From positions 1,710,799-1,774,798 of the forward strand of contig NZ_JAINZO010000001.1 in assembly GCF_020179605.1 (NCBI RefSeq): a stretch of 64,000 nucleotides of DNA, in the 5' to 3' direction. How positions within the stretch are numbered: position 1 is the first letter of the stretch; every line of letters begins with the position of its first letter. Source of the stretch: Geomonas agri. GTDB taxonomy: Bacteria > Desulfobacterota > Desulfuromonadia > Geobacterales > Geobacteraceae. The notes below the pieces were generated by a model. The model was not told the DNA's origin and did no database searches. It worked only from the letters and a program-made list of their open reading frames with translations. Shown one piece after another: positions 1 through 8,507 of the stretch. The translations under genes and the position numbers were made by a program.

Positions 1-661
1 AAGCCGTGCGCTCGTGCACGCCGGATTTCCGGTAGGCCTCCAGGAACTCGGTCAGACAGGCCCACTCGGCGAAGTATCCGGTGTACAGGAGGCGCAGTTT
101 CCCCGGCGGCGGCGCAGGCGGAAGCGGCTGATAACGGCTGGAAACCGGAAGGTACTCGAAAAGGAGTTCAGTGCACAAGTACTTGTTGAGATCGTCACCC
201 CGTTCCCTGCTTTGCACGACGCGCACGGCACACCGGGTCAGCAATTCGGTGACGTGAGCCTTGTCGTACCGGAACATGTAGTCGCTGCTCTCCAGCGAAA
301 GAAAGACGACGCGGGAGAGATCCGCTCCCACCTCGTACAGCATCTGCACGGCCTGAAAATCGACGGCGAAGAACCTCCGGTAGCGTCCGATGTTTTTCTC
401 CAGCACGCGTAGGTACTGCCTTCTCCGGTCCATGCGCAGCACCGGCCCCCCAAAGTACCTGTAAAGCGGATCGGCCCCGCTGTCGATTACCCGCACACCG
501 GCCCACTGGCAGGGCTCAGCCTCCCGGCAGTAGGTGCTCTCCACATAGAGATCGACAGCGGTTCCCTCTGCGTCATGAAGGTAGGAACAGATGTTCTTCA
601 GCGTCGGTGAGATCTTGAAGGCGTACTGGTAGCAGATCATCGCAGTGGCGGGACCGGTCAC
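1..661 (-). CDS. Glycosyltransferase, GT-B type (partial, C-terminus outside window)
   Basis: A frame open for 220 codons runs leftward off the window edge, so the C-terminal part is missing. The GTG start at 661 shares bases with the TGA of the upstream methyltransferase (GTGA), the coupling style used throughout this cluster; an ATG seven codons in (640) is the alternative. Residues 1-175 look like a globular domain. A Pro-rich linker follows (PLPPAPPPG, about 179-187), then KLRLLYTGYF (188-197), which resembles the first strand of the second Rossmann domain of GT-B enzymes. Context (aminotransferase, cupin, methyltransferase, ABC exporter) supports transfer of a sugar in surface polysaccharide synthesis. 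Donor and acceptor cannot be told. The open frame is seen; the family call is inference. Confidence 0.6.
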   Translation of the reverse strand, partial: MTGPATAMICYQYAFKISPTLKNICSYLHDAEGTAVDLYVESTYCREAEPCQWAGVRVIDSGADPLYRYFGGPVLRMDRRRQYLRVLEKNIGRYRRFFAVDFQAVQMLYEVGADLSRVVFLSLESSDYMFRYDKAHVTELLTRCAVRVVQSRERGDDLNKYLCTELLFEYLPVSSRYQPLPPAPPPGKLRLLYTGYFAEWACLTEFLEAYRKSGVHERTA

Positions 662-1425
662 AGAACCCCTCCAAAGCAAACGCCCCAGGTGTCACCACCG
701 GGCTCTTTGCCGGTCATCCACTCACAGGAGAAAGCAAGCCGCATCCCGGCTCTTTTGAATAGAGTTTCGATTTCAGGAAGGAAAAGGTAGCGCATCATGT
801 GCGATTCGTTGAGCGTTTCTATCCGGTTGGAAGACCTCTCGCGTATCAGGACCTGATAGCGGACATCGACGCAGTTGCGATTCAGATGCAGGACCGGCTC
901 GGCGATCCGGGTCGCCTCGATCTCTTCGTCCTCCAGCCGTTTCACCCTCGTCTCCGGTAACTCCAGTAGCACAGCGGGGCCGTACCAGCAGTCGAAGATG
1001 AAGACCCCCCCCTCCCGCAGGTGCGCCTTCGCTGTGGCAAAGGCGGCGCAAAGATCGTGGTCGGTCGTTTGATAACTCATAACGTGGAACAGCGCGAGAA
1101 CCGCGTCGAATTTTTCGCCGCACCTGAAGGTGCGCAGGTCGCCAGGGGAAAAGTGAAGACGCGACAAGGCCGCAGCTGGAAGACCGTTCTTTCTAATCTG
1201 GGCCTGTTCAAGCATCTCGACGCTGCGGTCCACGCCGTGCACATTGAAGCCTTCACCTGCCAGCAGAGCCGCATGTATGCCGGTGCCGCAGCCAAGCTCG
1301 AGAATCGACTCCGTTCCAGGACGGTGCCGACCCAAGAGGGTGCGTATGAACTCTGTTTCTCCGCGATAATCTTTGTCGCGGTACAGAAGGTCGTAGTAGC
1401 GGGAGTAGGCACCGAAGGGATTCAC
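658..1425 (-). CDS. Class I SAM-dependent methyltransferase
   Basis: A 255-residue enzyme with the SAM-binding glycine loop ILELGCGTGI at residues 41-50, followed by the acidic end of strand 2 (VHGVDRS) and a motif near FDAVLALFHVMSY, all typical of the Methyltransf_11/25 fold. The frame stays open 161 codons further upstream, but that part lies inside the aminotransferase gene. I place the start at the GTG at 1425, which overlaps the aminotransferase TGA (GTGA) and precedes the natural N-terminus NPFGAYSRYYDLLY. It probably methylates a sugar or sugar-nucleotide made by this polysaccharide cluster; the substrate is unknown. Confidence 0.85.
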   Translation of the reverse strand: MNPFGAYSRYYDLLYRDKDYRGETEFIRTLLGRHRPGTESILELGCGTGIHAALLAGEGFNVHGVDRSVEMLEQAQIRKNGLPAAALSRLHFSPGDLRTFRCGEKFDAVLALFHVMSYQTTDHDLCAAFATAKAHLREGGVFIFDCWYGPAVLLELPETRVKRLEDEEIEATRIAEPVLHLNRNCVDVRYQVLIRERSSNRIETLNESHMMRYLFLPEIETLFKRAGMRLAFSCEWMTGKEPGGDTWGVCFGGVL

Positions 1426-2546
1426 GACAGTACCTCGTGCACGGCTCGGGACACTCGTTCCATCTGTTCCAGGGTCAGCGCAAGCCCGCTGGGGAGATAG
1501 AAACCACTGCGAGCAATGGTTTCGGCTACAGGACAACAAGCGTCCTCGAACAGCCCCATCCGGCGCAAGACCGGCTGCTCGTGCATGGGATAGAAGAAGG
1601 GCCGTGTCTGGACCTGCCGTTCGGCCAGGCGCGTCATGACCTGTGCCGCGTCCTCCCTGGTCACATCCCGCAGCACCACCCCGTAGACCCAGTAGGCGTT
1701 GGAGGCGTAATGAGTATTCTCCGGCGGCAGCTGCAGGCCGGGGAGGTCGGCCAGCAGGTCTTGGTAACGCCGCCCCATCTCCCGCTTCCTGGCGACGAAC
1801 TCGTCCAAGCGCTCCAGTTGGGCCAGTCCCACAGCGGCCTGCATGTTGGTCATCCGGAAGTTGTAGCCCAGTTCCTCGTGAACGAAACGCTGTCGCGGCT
1901 GAAAGCAAAGGTTACGCAGCGACCGGCAGCGCTCGGCCAACGCGGCATCGTCCGTGAGCACCATCCCCCCTTCGCCGGTGGTCACCAGCTTGTTCGGATA
2001 GAAGCTGAAAGTGCTCAGGTCACCGAAACTGCCGCAGGGGCGTCCGTCGCAGACTAGGCCGTGCGCCTGCGCCGCGTCCTCGATGACGCGCAGCGAATAT
2101 CTCCTGGCCAGCTCCAAAAGCGGCTTCATGTCCACTGGCAGGCCATATATGTGCACGGCCATCACCGCGGATGTCCGCGGGGTGATCAGCTTCTCGATCG
2201 ACGTGACGTCCATGTTCCAGGTTACGGCATCGCAGTCGACCACGACGGGAACAAGGCCGGCGCGGACAACTGCAGATGCGCAGGAGATGATGGTAAAGGT
2301 GGGGATGATCACCTCGCTGCCGGCTGGAAGTTCGAGCGCGGCGACGGCAGCCTCCAAGGCGGTGGTCCCGTTGGTGACGGCGATGCCGTATCTCCTTCCG
2401 ACCTTGGCGGCGAAGCGTTCCTCGAAAGCGGCGACGAAGGGCCCCTCGGAAGAGATCCATCCGGAATCAATGCATTCGCAAAGGTACTTCTTCTCGTTGC
2501 CGTCCAACAGAGGCTCGTTCACAGGGATGAAGTCGTTGTTTTTCAT
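1422..2546 (-). CDS. DegT/DnrJ/EryC1/StrS sugar aminotransferase, perosamine-synthase-like
   Basis: A 374-residue PLP-dependent aminotransferase acting on nucleotide-linked keto sugars. The N-terminus IPVNEPLLDGNEKKYL with CIDSGWISSEG closely resembles GDP-perosamine synthases (Per/RfbE). Other landmarks are NGTTALEAA near 59-68 (PLP phosphate contacts), the Asp of VIEDAAQAHG (about 157) and the Schiff-base lysine K186 in FYPNKLVTTGEGG. Its ATG overlaps the cupin stop by four bases and its own stop overlaps the methyltransferase start, so the three genes are translationally coupled. The likely product is a 4-amino-4,6-dideoxy sugar for the O-antigen or exopolysaccharide. No GDP-mannose dehydratase lies in the window, so the exact sugar is inference. 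Confidence 0.9.
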   Translation of the reverse strand: MKNNDFIPVNEPLLDGNEKKYLCECIDSGWISSEGPFVAAFEERFAAKVGRRYGIAVTNGTTALEAAVAALELPAGSEVIIPTFTIISCASAVVRAGLVPVVVDCDAVTWNMDVTSIEKLITPRTSAVMAVHIYGLPVDMKPLLELARRYSLRVIEDAAQAHGLVCDGRPCGSFGDLSTFSFYPNKLVTTGEGGMVLTDDAALAERCRSLRNLCFQPRQRFVHEELGYNFRMTNMQAAVGLAQLERLDEFVARKREMGRRYQDLLADLPGLQLPPENTHYASNAYWVYGVVLRDVTREDAAQVMTRLAERQVQTRPFFYPMHEQPVLRRMGLFEDACCPVAETIARSGFYLPSGLALTLEQMERVSRAVHEVLS

Positions 2547-2983
2547 GAGTGCTCCACGACCAGGATATCGGCCGGATCAACCCCCCTAAACCGCGTCTTG
2601 TCGGACTCCCCGGCATAGGGCCCCTGCTTCACCTCTATCATCTCGATCTCCTCTAGAGCCTGGAAACCGTGCCCTCCCCCTGCCAGCAAGATCACGTCAC
2701 CCGCCTCGAGGATGCGGCTGTTCAGGTACCTCGCGGCTTGGTCGAAGAAATCCACCCTGAGCCTCCCCCGCTTCAGCACGAGAACCTCCTGGGTGAGGTG
2801 CACCTCGCGCTGCACGCGGTTGTGGACGTGCGGCTCGATGACCTTTCCGGCGGGGTGCCTCATGTAGGCGAGCTGTTGCGAGAAATCGTCCGGGGTGAAG
2901 AATTTAATGCCGGGGTAGGAGTAATCCCGTCTCAGCACTATAGCCAGGAGTTCACCTTCGTTTTCAATTCTTTCGATCATCAT
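2543..2983 (-). CDS. Cupin-domain protein, possible sugar isomerase or binding protein
   Basis: A 146-residue single-cupin protein. A metal-site-like pattern runs from about residue 52 (EPHVHNRVQREVH), and the second cupin motif is around GDVILLAGGGHGF. Small cupins of this kind (WxcM/FdtA-like, or capsule-cluster cupins) sit beside nucleotide-sugar aminotransferases and act as ketoisomerases or epimerases, but no diagnostic catalytic signature is seen. Two ATGs stand in tandem at 2983 and 2980; AAGGA lies 7-10 bases upstream. Its stop overlaps the aminotransferase ATG (ATGA). It is the first intact gene after a 277-base gap containing gene remnants. Confidence 0.75.
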   Translation of the reverse strand: MMIERIENEGELLAIVLRRDYSYPGIKFFTPDDFSQQLAYMRHPAGKVIEPHVHNRVQREVHLTQEVLVLKRGRLRVDFFDQAARYLNSRILEAGDVILLAGGGHGFQALEEIEMIEVKQGPYAGESDKTRFRGVDPADILVVEHS

Positions 2984-3260
2984 GAGGTAGTCCTTTGGAT
3001 GGATTCACTGTACGATTTCCATGATGAAGTGAGTACACACCTTCACCAAGCTCCGCCTTGTTCCTCAAGGCAAGCAACCGGTAGCTCATCCCAGCGACCG
3101 CAAGGCATCGGACGAGGGGAGGTGCCCGGTTACCTCGAAGCCTAGCGCCGCAAGTTCGTATTCGTTACGCTCCAGTTCGGTACCTTTTCGGGGCGGACCT
3201 GAGCCAGCAGGAACATTCACCTATACGGCGCCTGATTCTATCGCCGATGTTCAACACGCG
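2984..3260 (-). other. Intergenic gap with possible gene remnants
   Basis: This 277-base gap interrupts an otherwise tightly packed cluster. On the minus strand a short frame from a GTG near 3217 ends in GFEVTGHLPSSDALRSLG followed by TGA, and looks like the C-terminal end of a protein. An ATG overlapping that stop (ATGA) opens a second 41-codon frame starting MSYRLLALRNKAELGEGVY that runs into the cupin start. The ATGA junction mimics the coupling seen elsewhere in the cluster, so these may be leftovers of two deleted genes. Both are too short to identify and could be chance frames. No terminator or repeat was seen. Confidence 0.3.
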
Positions 3261-4250
3261 TCATAAGTAGTCGGTTTTCAAAACCCATTCTCGGATCTTC
3301 TCGTCCTTTGTGAAAAGCGCTTGGTGGAAGCCATAGCCTTTCCGATAAGCTGCCGCTGTCTCTTTTTCAACCCTTGCCCTGTCGGACAGCCCCCCCCCCA
3401 CCCCCAGGGCTTTCCTGACGGCTTCCCACAAACGCGGTATCTCCCCCGGCTTAGGGGAAGATCCTGCCGCAGCAAGAACGCCGCGGCTAATCCTCAAGTC
3501 TCTGAAGGAGTCGGAGATCCCTTGGCTGTAGGCCCTTTTCTTGAAGTACGCCAGCGTCATCCGCTCTTTCGGGACTCGGTGTCGCACGCTCGCCTCGGGA
3601 TGGTAGAAGGCACGGTACCCCTTCTCGGACATGTAGTTGCTGACGTGCGTTTCACCGTCTCCCCGCAGGTGGATCAGCTCCCAAGGCATCCCGTCGGGAT
3701 GGAACCCCCCGGCTTCCTGAAGCAGAGTTCTACTCACGGCGAAATTACAGCCCCAAACGAGTGAGGCGTCGATGTCTCGCCCGAGTTCACCGAGGTCCAG
3801 GATGCTCAGTTCTCCAAGGATCCGATCCCCTTTTTGGCGGCTCCACATCCTCTCCAGCCAGCGGGGGGGAGGCGTTTCCCACAAGGGAAGGTTCTTCCCA
3901 CCGACGAGTCGAACGTCCGGCTTCGCGAATGCCTCGCATATCGCCTCGAGCCAGGTATCGAAAGGGATGATGTCGTCGTCTGCAAACACGAGCAGGTCGC
4001 ATTCCGCTGCCCTCATCCCTGCATGACGAGCGTTGTGGAGTCCGGGAACCGGCTCGTGCAGATAGCTGAACCTGAAGGGCGTGCACCCCTTAAGCGCTGC
4101 AGCTGCCCGACGGCATTCTCCATCAGAGCCGTTGTCGACCACGACGACCTGGAACCGGGTGGGGTTCAAGGTCTGGTTCTCAAGCGCAGCCAGCAGTTCC
4201 AAGAGATAAGCGGTGCGGTTATGTGTCGGTATTATTACTGCGACGTCCAT
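3261..4250 (-). CDS. Glycosyltransferase family 2
   Basis: A 329-residue GT-A fold enzyme. The N-terminal strand AVIIPTHNRTAYLLELL (about 4-20), VVVDNGSDG (36-44) and the metal-binding DxD-type motif FADDD (89-93) are the standard GT2 landmarks. A later GDGET/HVSNYM segment and an amphipathic C-terminus follow. It transfers a nucleotide-activated sugar to a growing glycan at the cytoplasmic face of the membrane; donor and linkage cannot be read from sequence. The ATG at 4250 is the natural start because family similarity begins at once. It stands alone between gaps of 70 and about 280 bases but is co-oriented with the cluster. Confidence 0.88.
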   Translation of the reverse strand: MDVAVIIPTHNRTAYLLELLAALENQTLNPTRFQVVVVDNGSDGECRRAAAALKGCTPFRFSYLHEPVPGLHNARHAGMRAAECDLLVFADDDIIPFDTWLEAICEAFAKPDVRLVGGKNLPLWETPPPRWLERMWSRQKGDRILGELSILDLGELGRDIDASLVWGCNFAVSRTLLQEAGGFHPDGMPWELIHLRGDGETHVSNYMSEKGYRAFYHPEASVRHRVPKERMTLAYFKKRAYSQGISDSFRDLRISRGVLAAAGSSPKPGEIPRLWEAVRKALGVGGGLSDRARVEKETAAAYRKGYGFHQALFTKDEKIREWVLKTDYL

Positions 4251-4320
4251 ATATAACCCCAGAAAAATGGTCGCAGGTGTATAAGCCTGAGCGGCCTCTC
4301 CGGCTGCGGACCAACAACGC

Positions 4321-5091
4321 CTACTTCGCTACAGCCCTCACGAAAATCCGCTGGCACTCCTCTTCACCGGTGCAGTGGAAAAGCACACTTTTGTACCAGC
4401 GGTACAGCGCGGAAAGAAGACCGGGGTGGTTCAGAATGAAAAACCGGTTGGACAGTGTCCATAAGAGCAGGTCGCGGAGCGGGCTCATCCTCTCGAAAGG
4501 TACCGTTTCCACCACCTCGAAGTGCGGCTCAAGGTGCCGGCAAAGCGACTCGACGCAGAAGTGCTGGAAGTGTTTCTCCTCAAGCGGCTTGTTCAGGTGC
4601 GGTACCGTAAGGTACAGGACGCCTGACCGCTTCAGCAGCCCCCTCACCGAGGCTATGAATGCCGCAACGGCGTCTTGCGGTATGTGCTCCAGCACCTCCA
4701 TCAGCACGGCCGCATCGAAGGGCTTCAGCCCATGCTCGCCGGTGATCTCCTCGCACAGGAACTCGAGGTTCGCGGCGTCTGCATTCATGGCCGCAGCGAG
4801 GGCCACGGCCCGGCTGGAGTAATCGATACCGACGACGCGGGACCCGGGAAGGGCCAGTGAAAGCTCACGGCTGAAACGACCGTCCCCGCAGCCGATATCG
4901 ACTATCCGACCCGCCCGCCCCCCCTCACCGATCTTAGCGATCAGGTACTCAATAGTGGAGCAGTAGTTGACCGCCCAGGTATCGAGGAGAAAATGCCGGA
5001 ACGTGCCGTCCCGGTACTGCCCGATGTAATGGTACGGGAACAGGTATTCCTCTTCCTGTATGCGTTGCTGAATCTTCAGGTCCGCCATCAT
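4321..5091 (-). CDS. Class I SAM-dependent methyltransferase
   Basis: A 256-residue methyltransferase with the SAM loop IVDIGCGDGR (63-72), strand-2 acidic region VVGIDYSSRAV and motif AAVLMEVLEHIP, typical of Methyltransf_11/23 proteins such as UbiG-like enzymes. Two tandem ATGs lie at 5091 and 5088, four bases after the stop of the preceding gene. It belongs to the polysaccharide cluster and probably methylates a terminal sugar, perhaps as a chain-length cap for the neighbouring ABC (Wzm/Wzt) exporter, which in several O-antigen systems recognises a methyl cap. That capping role is inference. Confidence 0.85.
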   Translation of the reverse strand: MMADLKIQQRIQEEEYLFPYHYIGQYRDGTFRHFLLDTWAVNYCSTIEYLIAKIGEGGRAGRIVDIGCGDGRFSRELSLALPGSRVVGIDYSSRAVALAAAMNADAANLEFLCEEITGEHGLKPFDAAVLMEVLEHIPQDAVAAFIASVRGLLKRSGVLYLTVPHLNKPLEEKHFQHFCVESLCRHLEPHFEVVETVPFERMSPLRDLLLWTLSNRFFILNHPGLLSALYRWYKSVLFHCTGEEECQRIFVRAVAK

Positions 5092-5095
5092 ACTG

Positions 5096-6364
5096 TCAGT
5101 TCTCCAGCCCGGGAGCCGGGGTGATATGGAACCCCCCGCATGAGAAGTGCCGAGCCAAATAGGCCAGGGATAGGGTTCTGAACCAAGTGGGAAACATGGC
5201 GCCTTGGTTCACGCCGCTCGACATTTCCTGATGACCATAGGTCATCGTTTCGCAAAGCCTGAAGACGAAACCGTCGTCCTCGACTTGGTTGCAGATTACC
5301 CACTTCAGGGCGCGGCCCAGCGCCTCGTCAATCTCCGCCCTCCTCTCGGGAAGCACCGGGGCCAGGCGGCAAAGGATGTAAATCGAATCAATATCCTCAC
5401 AGGCGCTGGAGTTGGCCGGCACACCGAAACCGCCCAGCGGGCTCTGCGTCTTGAGGACTTGGTCCACGATGGCGCCAGGATGCTCCACGCTCTGGCTGTC
5501 GTAGAAAAACAGCGGGTACAGGTGATAGGCGAATTGGACCATCCGGGAGCGCTGCACGGGATCGTCGGTCTCCCACCTACCCCACATGCCGGTCTCCGGG
5601 TTGACCCGTTCCTTAAGGTAGTGTTGCAGATAGCGAACAGCCTCCTCAGCACGGCCATCGCCCCAGGTGTCGCGCTGGTACTGCAGCAGAGAGCCGATGT
5701 TCATGATCTTGTTGTCGACGTCGTCTTCATGGGCAAAGGACGCATCCCAGTCCGACCGGTCCAGCCACGCCCTCAGCCGTTTCAGGTCACAGTAGGGCTC
5801 GAGGAAACTGAAAGGGTACCGGGGCTTAGCGCCCAGGTCCGTGTAGGCGCTGATCATGTGCAGAGCAAGATGCCGCGCCCCCCACCAGTCGGTATCGCCG
5901 TACAACCCGTTGTGCACCACGGGGTCGTAAAACAGCCCGTCCTCGGCCGACTGGAAGGAGTCGAAGTAGGCGGCCCAGCGTTTCCTGTCCACTGTGGGCT
6001 CTTCGAGCTTTGAAATCAGGGACAGGGTGAGGCAGGCGTACACCGAGGAGTAGAGTGTGGGCCGCGTGGTGCTGAGGGCGTAGAGATAGCTAAATTCACC
6101 GACCTGGTGTCGTTTCACGAACGCCACGACCCTGTCTCGGGCTGTCTGAAGTGCCCGGTCCGCTTCGGCAACTGGAAAATGAACTGCATGGACCCTGGCG
6201 GCAACTTCTTTGTCGATGCGCCTCACCGCCAGTCGACGGTCGAGCTGCGCCCGGCTGAGTCCGACGCGGTCCAGAAGGGGCAAAAGCATACCCTTGAGCA
6301 GCCGGCGCAAGGGGAGCCCCCCCCCGGCCTGACCGACGCCGCCCGAAGAGGGGGAGGACATCAT
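5096..6364 (-). CDS. Hypothetical protein, probable alpha/alpha-toroid fold
   Basis: I do not recognise a named family for this 422-residue protein. It is rich in Trp, Tyr and His, with repeated helical segments and motifs such as DGLFYDPVVHNGLYGDTDWWG and GMWGRWETDDPVQ. The spacing resembles alpha/alpha toroids (squalene-cyclase/prenyltransferase-like or glycan-active lyases and hydrolases). There is no signal peptide; the N-terminus is a basic, Leu-rich stretch. The ATG at 6364 overlaps the stop of the ABC ATPase (ATGA), so it is co-translated with the exporter. A role in modifying the polysaccharide or its lipid carrier is plausible but unproven. Confidence 0.7.
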   Translation of the reverse strand: MMSSPSSGGVGQAGGGLPLRRLLKGMLLPLLDRVGLSRAQLDRRLAVRRIDKEVAARVHAVHFPVAEADRALQTARDRVVAFVKRHQVGEFSYLYALSTTRPTLYSSVYACLTLSLISKLEEPTVDRKRWAAYFDSFQSAEDGLFYDPVVHNGLYGDTDWWGARHLALHMISAYTDLGAKPRYPFSFLEPYCDLKRLRAWLDRSDWDASFAHEDDVDNKIMNIGSLLQYQRDTWGDGRAEEAVRYLQHYLKERVNPETGMWGRWETDDPVQRSRMVQFAYHLYPLFFYDSQSVEHPGAIVDQVLKTQSPLGGFGVPANSSACEDIDSIYILCRLAPVLPERRAEIDEALGRALKWVICNQVEDDGFVFRLCETMTYGHQEMSSGVNQGAMFPTWFRTLSLAYLARHFSCGGFHITPAPGLEN

Positions 6365-7653
6365 ACGGCCGCTCCTCTCGACGCGCCCGTCTCCTCCAGG
6401 TCAGCCTGGAAGACAAGAGAGGCCACCCCGTCCTCCTTGGTCAGCAGATAGCCGGTCCCGTAAATGTCGGCCTGGCTGATCTTGAACCCCAAGCAATGCT
6501 CCACCTTGTCCTCCAAGGCTCCCTGGTGGGAACCGAGCGACACGGTGAGGGTGTAGGAGCCGGGGGTGAACTGCCGGGCTAGCAGCGAAAAAGCGACGGC
6601 ACCGCGTCCGGGGATCCTGTGCGGGGGCTGGAACGCCATGTAGGTATTTCCAGATGCCACCCGGATCCCATCCTGGGTGTGTATGATAAAACCGGCCCCA
6701 GCCAGCGCCACGTCCCCGGCATCATAGCAGATCCGGAACCTGATGGTGTCATTCTGGCTGAACTCGTTGGTCGGCAAGCCGCAGCCGTCGCAAAGCGAGA
6801 TCTGCCGCATGACCGGTCTCATTCCGGAAAGACGGTTGGGATGCCGGGAAAGATCGACTTGGCTGGAGTGCGCGTCGAGCCCCATGGCGAGGTAATTCTG
6901 CACGGCATCTGCCGTAGTCCCGAAACAAGCGATCTTACCCTTCTCGATGAAGAGCCCCTTGTTGCAGAGCTGTTGGACCAGCCCCATGTTGTGGCTGACG
7001 AACAGGATAGTCCGCCCGTCACGCCCCACAGCCTCCATCTTGCCGAGGCACTTCTTCTGGAACTGAGCGTCACCGACAGCGAGTACCTCATCCACCACTA
7101 GGATCTCCGGCTCCAGGTGGGCGGCCACTGCGAAGGCTAACCGCACGTACATTCCCGAGGAGTAACGCTTGACCGGAGTGTCAAGGAAACGTTCGATCTC
7201 GGCGAAGTCGACGATCTCGTCGAACTTGCGCTTAATCTCTGCGCTCCGCATCCCAAGAATGGCCCCGTTCAGGAAGATGTTCTCGCGACCGCTCAATTCG
7301 GGGTGGAAGCCGGTGCCGACTTCCAGAAGGCTCGCCACCCTGCCCCTGATGCGGATCGCCCCCATGGTAGGCTGCGTGATGCGGCTTAGCACCTTGAGCA
7401 GGGTCGATTTCCCAGCTCCGTTGCGGCCGATTATGCCGATGCGCTCGCCCGGCTCCACCTTGAACGAGACATCCCTGAGAGCCCAGAACTCCTCTTGGCA
7501 AGGCGCCGCACCAGGAAAATTGCCAAGGCGCCTGAACACGGAGGCAAAGCCGCCGGCAATCACGTCGCGCAGGGCTAGGTACTGCTCCCTCTGACCATGC
7601 GAGACAAGGTACTTCTTGCCTAGATTTTCCACGGTGATCACGGGAGCCGTCAT
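6361..7653 (-). CDS. wzt: ABC transporter ATPase of polysaccharide export (Wzt-like)
   Basis: A 430-residue protein with an ATPase domain and a C-terminal carbohydrate-binding type domain. Walker A is GRNGAGKST (76-84), the signature is RYSSGMYVRL near 163-172 and Walker B is ILVVDE (184-189). The first 30 residues before the ATPase core and the SSGM signature are typical of the O-antigen/teichoic acid exporter class (Wzt/TagH). Residues 270-430 form a beta-rich Wzt C-domain, which in characterised systems reads the capped end of the glycan. The frame extends upstream, but the ATG at 7653 overlaps the permease stop (ATGA) and begins the conserved N-terminus TAPVITVENLGKKY. Confidence 0.93.
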   Translation of the reverse strand: MTAPVITVENLGKKYLVSHGQREQYLALRDVIAGGFASVFRRLGNFPGAAPCQEEFWALRDVSFKVEPGERIGIIGRNGAGKSTLLKVLSRITQPTMGAIRIRGRVASLLEVGTGFHPELSGRENIFLNGAILGMRSAEIKRKFDEIVDFAEIERFLDTPVKRYSSGMYVRLAFAVAAHLEPEILVVDEVLAVGDAQFQKKCLGKMEAVGRDGRTILFVSHNMGLVQQLCNKGLFIEKGKIACFGTTADAVQNYLAMGLDAHSSQVDLSRHPNRLSGMRPVMRQISLCDGCGLPTNEFSQNDTIRFRICYDAGDVALAGAGFIIHTQDGIRVASGNTYMAFQPPHRIPGRGAVAFSLLARQFTPGSYTLTVSLGSHQGALEDKVEHCLGFKISQADIYGTGYLLTKEDGVASLVFQADLEETGASRGAAV

Positions 7654-8492
7654 ATCACGTCCGCCAGAATGCGCTCGGTCCTGCGGAAGAACCACACCCC
7701 GCTGACGAGAAGGAGCAGGGAGAGAAGCGTGGAGAGCGCAACCCCGGGCCAAAAGACCTCGCCCCGCCCTCCAAGGAGCGCCCACCGGAAGCCATCGATG
7801 ACGCCGACCATGGGGTTGAGCGAATACAGAAGGCGCCAGGATTCGGGCACCACGGCGCTGGAAAATCCAACAGGCGAGACGTAGAGTCCGAACTGGAGCA
7901 GGAAGGGAACTAGGTAGCGGAAGTCGCGGTACTTTACGTTGAGCGCGGCGAACCAAAGTCCCGCCCCGCAAAGGAACAGGGAGCAAAGAAGCAGGAACAA
8001 CGGTAGCGCGGCGAGGCGCCAGCCGGGCAGGAAGCCATACCAGAGCATCAGTCCTCCCATGAGAGCTAGCGAGACGACGAGGTCGACGACACTAGCCAGG
8101 ATGCTCCCCAAGGGCACGATCAGGCGCGGGAAATAGACCTTGGTGAGCAGGTTGGCGTTACCCACCAGGGAACCGGAACTCTCGGAGAGGGCATTGGCGA
8201 AGAAGGTCCACGGGAGCAGCCCGGCGAACACCAGCAACGGATAAGGGACGTCCCCTGAAGGCATCTTGGCGAGGACGCCGAAGACAACGGTGAAGGCAGC
8301 CATGGCCAGCAGGGGACGCAGCACGGTCCAGATCACTCCGATGGCGGTCTGCTTGTAGCGGACCATCACGTCGCGCCAGACCAGGAACCAGAGCAGTTCC
8401 CGGTACCTCCAGAGGTCACGCCAGTAATGCAGCGCCGGTGCGTCAGGCTCGATGAGTAATAGGTCAGGTTGTGAGGTTTCTTCTATGGCCAT
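7650..8492 (-). CDS. wzm: ABC transporter permease of polysaccharide export (Wzm-like)
   Basis: A 280-residue ABC-2 family membrane protein with about six transmembrane helices and a cytoplasmic N-terminus containing ELLWFLVWRDVMVRYKQTAIG, the conserved region of O-antigen and teichoic acid permeases. The loop LNPMVGVIDGFRWALLG near the C-terminus is also characteristic. It pairs with the ATPase encoded immediately downstream (four-base overlap) to move a lipid-linked polysaccharide across the inner membrane. It lies 15 bases after a glycosyltransferase gene, so the exporter is embedded in the biosynthetic operon. Confidence 0.93.
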   Translation of the reverse strand: MAIEETSQPDLLLIEPDAPALHYWRDLWRYRELLWFLVWRDVMVRYKQTAIGVIWTVLRPLLAMAAFTVVFGVLAKMPSGDVPYPLLVFAGLLPWTFFANALSESSGSLVGNANLLTKVYFPRLIVPLGSILASVVDLVVSLALMGGLMLWYGFLPGWRLAALPLFLLLCSLFLCGAGLWFAALNVKYRDFRYLVPFLLQFGLYVSPVGFSSAVVPESWRLLYSLNPMVGVIDGFRWALLGGRGEVFWPGVALSTLLSLLLLVSGVWFFRRTERILADVI

Positions 8493-8507
8493 GGCCTCTT
8501 TGTGGTG

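Noticed and set aside
1425-1908. An apparent N-terminal extension (161 codons) fused to the first methyltransferase
   Set aside because: It lies within the aminotransferase gene, which is conserved over this part, and a GTGA junction gives a better start.
7653-7986. Extended N-terminus of the Wzt-like ATPase
   Set aside because: It overlaps the permease gene, and the conserved ATPase N-terminus starts at the ATGA junction.
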